From Hyphomicrobiales bacterium (GTDB taxonomy: Bacteria; Pseudomonadota; Alphaproteobacteria; Rhizobiales; Beijerinckiaceae), in the NCBI GenBank assembly GCA_930633525.1, contig CAKNFP010000001.1, positions 3,967,501-4,031,500 of the forward strand: a stretch of DNA of 64,000 bases, given 5' to 3'. A program made the translations under genes and the position numbers. Under the pieces are notes generated by a model. The model worked only from the letters and a program-made list of their open reading frames with translations, did not search any database and was not told the DNA's origin. How positions within the stretch are numbered: the stretch's first letter is position 1; each line of letters begins with the position of its first letter. This document shows positions 61,807 to 64,000 of this stretch, piece by piece.

Positions 61807-62553
61807 ATGAAAGCCTCGGATGTCATGACGACCACGGTGATGAGCGTGCCGGCGAATGCGACGATCGCCGATACCGTCCAGTTGCTCATCGAGCATGGAT
61901 ACAGTGGTCTTCCCGTCGTCGATGCGGCCGGCCAGCTCGTCGGTATCGTGACTGAAGGTGACCTCCTGCGGCGAGCCGAGCTCGGAACCGAGACCAAGAG
62001 GCCGCGCTGGCTATCCTACATTCTGGGGCCCGGTCGCCTTGCCGAGGACTATGTGCAAGCCCATGCCCGCCGCGTCGAGGAGGTGATGACGCGCGAGGTC
62101 GCGACCGTCGCGCCAGACGCGAGTCTCGAAGACGTCGTGGCTCTGATGGAAAGCAAGAGTGTCAAGCGCATCCCGGTCGCGCGCGACGGACGGCTCGTCG
62201 GCATCATCACCCGCGCCGATCTTCTCAAGGCACTGAACGTGGCACTGCTTCGCCGGCCGGAACCCGCCCGTGGGGACGCGGCGATTCAGGAAGCGATCAT
62301 GGCCGAGATCGCCAAGCAGCGCTGGGCGCCGGTCAATGGTGTCGATATCTTCGTCCGTGACGGGGTCGTGCATCTCGTCGGCGTCATCGTCACCGATGAA
62401 GTGCGTTACGCCTTGAAGGTGCTGGCCGAGGGCATCCCCGGCACCAAGGCGGTGAAGGACCACCTGACCTATGTCGAGCCCGTCTCCGGCATGTTCATCG
62501 AAGCCCCCGACGGCCCGGCGCCGGAAGAATTCACGGGCGGAGCGAAGGATTAG
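61807..62553 (+). CDS. CBS-CBS-BON domain protein
   Basis: 248 residues: two CBS domains (about 1-60, ASDVMTTTVMSVPANATI; and about 95-150, VEEVMTREVATVAPDASLED ... VKRIPVARDGRLVGIITRAD) that together form a Bateman nucleotide sensor, then a BON domain (about 165-235, GVDIFVRDGVVHLVGVIVTD) usually associated with membranes or protein contacts. No signal peptide, so cytoplasmic. Proteins of this build are often induced under hypoxia or stress. AAGGAG lies 8 bp upstream of the ATG; FNR-type boxes lie further upstream. Confidence 0.92.
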   Translation: MKASDVMTTTVMSVPANATIADTVQLLIEHGYSGLPVVDAAGQLVGIVTEGDLLRRAELGTETKRPRWLSYILGPGRLAEDYVQAHARRVEEVMTREVATVAPDASLEDVVALMESKSVKRIPVARDGRLVGIITRADLLKALNVALLRRPEPARGDAAIQEAIMAEIAKQRWAPVNGVDIFVRDGVVHLVGVIVTDEVRYALKVLAEGIPGTKAVKDHLTYVEPVSGMFIEAPDGPAPEEFTGGAKD

Positions 62554-62807
62554 ACGAGCAGCATGGGGAACAAGGCCCGGCTCGCTTTCCCCTCATCCTG
62601 TCCTTCTCCCCGCCGGGGAGAAGGGACGCCAATAATCATCCGTTGCTGACGCACTGAAGCGCCTCGCGTCCCCTCGCCGCTCCCCAAAGCCGTCGCCATC
62701 GCCCCGCAGGCAGATCGCTGGCGTTCCCTCTCCCGTCTGGGAGAGGGACAGGGTGAGGGAACGTCTCCGGAGCGAGCTTCCCAGCCGGGGAGAGAAAAGC
62801 GGGCCCC
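62554..62807. repeat. REP-like palindromic elements between CBS-BON and M32 genes
   Basis: Two hairpins of the same family: CCTTCTCCCC with its complement (62602-62611 / 62615-62624) and TCCCTCTCCC with its complement (62725-62734 / 62739-62748), followed by GACAGGGTGAGGGA. Related, more degenerate copies occur at 25670-25825. Such C/T-rich extragenic palindromes are dispersed in many Hyphomicrobiales genomes. They may also act as transcript ends here. Confidence 0.7.
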
Positions 62808-64000
62808 CTACACTTCCTCGATATAGCGGCGGCGCAGATGCGCCTTGAAGACGCTCGCGTCGAGCGGCCGGCCGGTCGCGTGGGTCAACAGATCGTTCGT
62901 CTCATAAAACGATCCGTAGATATGGATGTTCGAGCGCAACCAGTTGACCAGCGGAACGAAGTCACCGCGGCCGATAGCCGGCAAAACATCTGGATTGGCC
63001 TGGCAAGCCGCGTCGAAGAGCTGGGCGGCCGTCATGGCGCCGAGCGTGTAGGTGGGGAAATAGCCCCAGCCGCCGCTCGGCCAATGCACGTCCTGGAGGC
63101 AGCCCAGCCTGTCGCTCGGCGGTGTCACGCCAAGCAGATCGTGCATGCCCGCGTTCCAGGCCATCGGCAGTTCCGCGAGCGGCATCGCATCCGCGATCAG
63201 CGCCTTCTCGAGCCGGTAGCGCAGGATGACATGGGCGGGATAGGTGATCTCGTCCGCATCGACGCGGATGAAGCCGCGCTCCACATGCGTATAGCGACGC
63301 CACAGGGCGTCTGCCTCCCAGGCCGGGCCGCTGCCGCCCATGGCCTTGCGCATCACCGGTGCCGCGAAGCGAAGGAATTCGCGACTGCGGCAGGCTTGCA
63401 TCTCCATGAGCAGTGATTGGCTCTCGTGGATGCTCATGCCGCGCGCGACGCTGACGGGCTGGCCAAGTTCGGCCTGGGGGCGCCCCTGCTCGTAGAGGGC
63501 ATGACCCGTCTCGTGGATCACCCCCATCAGGGCGCTTGTGAAATCGTCCTCGTCATAGCGCGTCGTGATGCGTACGTCGTTGTCCGCCCCGCCGCAGAAC
63601 GGGTGGGTCGAGACATCGAGCCGCCCACGCTCGAAATCATAGCCGAGCACCTCCATCATCTGCATGCCGAGCGCGCGCTGCGCGGCGACCGGGAACGGCC
63701 CCGCCAGCGGCGGATCGGCAGGCCGACGCGCCTGCACCTCCAGCACCTCGGCGGTAAGCCCGGGCAGGAAGTCAGCCAGATCATCGAACAACGCATCGAT
63801 AGCCGTGGAATGCCCGCCGGGCTCATAGTCGTTCAGCAGGGCATCATAGGCCGAGAGGCCGAGCTTCGCGCCCTTGGCCTCGCCGATGGCACGCTGCAGG
63901 TTGAGCACTTCGGAAAGGTTCGGCAGCAGCGCCTTGAAATTGGAATCAGCGCGCGCCTGACGCCAGGTCATCTCGCAGGCCGAGATGGCCTTGCTGGACG
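62808..64000 (-). CDS. M32-family metallocarboxypeptidase (carboxypeptidase Taq), N-terminal end outside window
   Basis: About 397 codons are visible and the frame stays open through the right edge (residues SSKAISACEM before the first in-window Met at 63971), so the true start lies outside; M32 enzymes are about 500 residues. The zinc motif HETGH occurs in GVIHETGHALYEQGRP, with the downstream metal-ligand Glu region IHESQSLLMEMQ and the family segment YFPTYTLGAMTAAQLF. Removes C-terminal residues from peptides in the cytoplasm. It follows the REP-like region and is convergent with the CBS-BON gene. Confidence 0.95.
   Translation of the reverse strand, partial: SSKAISACEMTWRQARADSNFKALLPNLSEVLNLQRAIGEAKGAKLGLSAYDALLNDYEPGGHSTAIDALFDDLADFLPGLTAEVLEVQARRPADPPLAGPFPVAAQRALGMQMMEVLGYDFERGRLDVSTHPFCGGADNDVRITTRYDEDDFTSALMGVIHETGHALYEQGRPQAELGQPVSVARGMSIHESQSLLMEMQACRSREFLRFAAPVMRKAMGGSGPAWEADALWRRYTHVERGFIRVDADEITYPAHVILRYRLEKALIADAMPLAELPMAWNAGMHDLLGVTPPSDRLGCLQDVHWPSGGWGYFPTYTLGAMTAAQLFDAACQANPDVLPAIGRGDFVPLVNWLRSNIHIYGSFYETNDLLTHATGRPLDASVFKAHLRRRYIEEV

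Overview
This is a GC-rich alphaproteobacterial chromosome segment. Gene content and order point to the order Hyphomicrobiales (Rhizobiales), probably a free-living Beijerinckiaceae/Methylobacteriaceae/Chelatococcus/Bosea-type organism; the genus is inference. Supporting signs are a DUF1465 (RcdA-type) gene, a DUF1192 gene and a DUF1013 (TrcR) gene close together, serC-serA with a structured serC leader, the chain yebC-ruvC-ruvA-ruvB ... ybgC-tolQRAB-pal-cpoB-tilS-ftsH-glmM, and two Omp25-like beta-barrel genes. Most of the window is housekeeping core genome. I see no prophage, insertion sequence, CRISPR array, rRNA or tRNA.

Layout. 1-6.2 kb: end of transketolase, then gap, a proline-rich membrane protein coupled to pgk, pgk, fba, a degenerate ThiE-like gene and a Sel1-repeat protein, forming a central-carbon block. 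6.4-11.8 kb: inositol monophosphatase, a MotA/TolQ-like plus MotB/OmpA-like motor pair, a convergent MsbA-type ABC exporter, and ribosomal protein L31. 12.1-14.5 kb: RcdA-like protein, DUF1192 protein and TrcR, a cell-cycle group. 15-25.6 kb: TPR lipoprotein, rpsU, purE-purK, a DUF465 protein, rluD-type pseudouridine synthase, rpoH, a bitopic membrane protein, purA and a DMT transporter. 26-31.4 kb: serC-serA and two outer-membrane beta-barrel genes in an AT-richer patch.

31.7-49 kb: read on the minus strand this is yebC, ruvC, ruvA, a 719-bp spacer, ruvB, a TetR regulator, a DUF2852 protein, ybgC, tolQ, tolR, tolA, tolB, pal, cpoB, tilS, ftsH and glmM: recombination, envelope constriction, tRNA modification, membrane proteolysis and peptidoglycan precursor supply. 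49-55.7 kb: an MFS drug-type exporter followed by a MacA-MacB-outer membrane factor tripartite pump. 55.9-64 kb: a SleB-type cell wall hydrolase, then a signalling and redox island (FixL-like hybrid kinase, OmpR-type regulator, FNR/FixK-type regulator, zinc alcohol dehydrogenase, CBS-BON protein) and a partial M32 carboxypeptidase.

The most interesting signals are mainly regulatory. Two tandem FNR/FixK boxes exactly two helical turns apart lie between the alcohol dehydrogenase and CBS-BON genes, 1.2 kb from a regulator with an FNR-type recognition helix. A hairpin that fully hides the rpoH Shine-Dalgarno sequence looks like an RNA thermometer. A perfect CtrA box lies upstream of an outer-membrane protein gene. 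Overlapping sigma-70/sigma-32-like elements precede ftsH. A PAS kinase closely resembles FixL but lacks the haem-ligating histidine. At protein level, the orphan MotAB-like pair, the ThiE-like protein without substrate residues, and the membrane protein coupled to pgk are the least explained.
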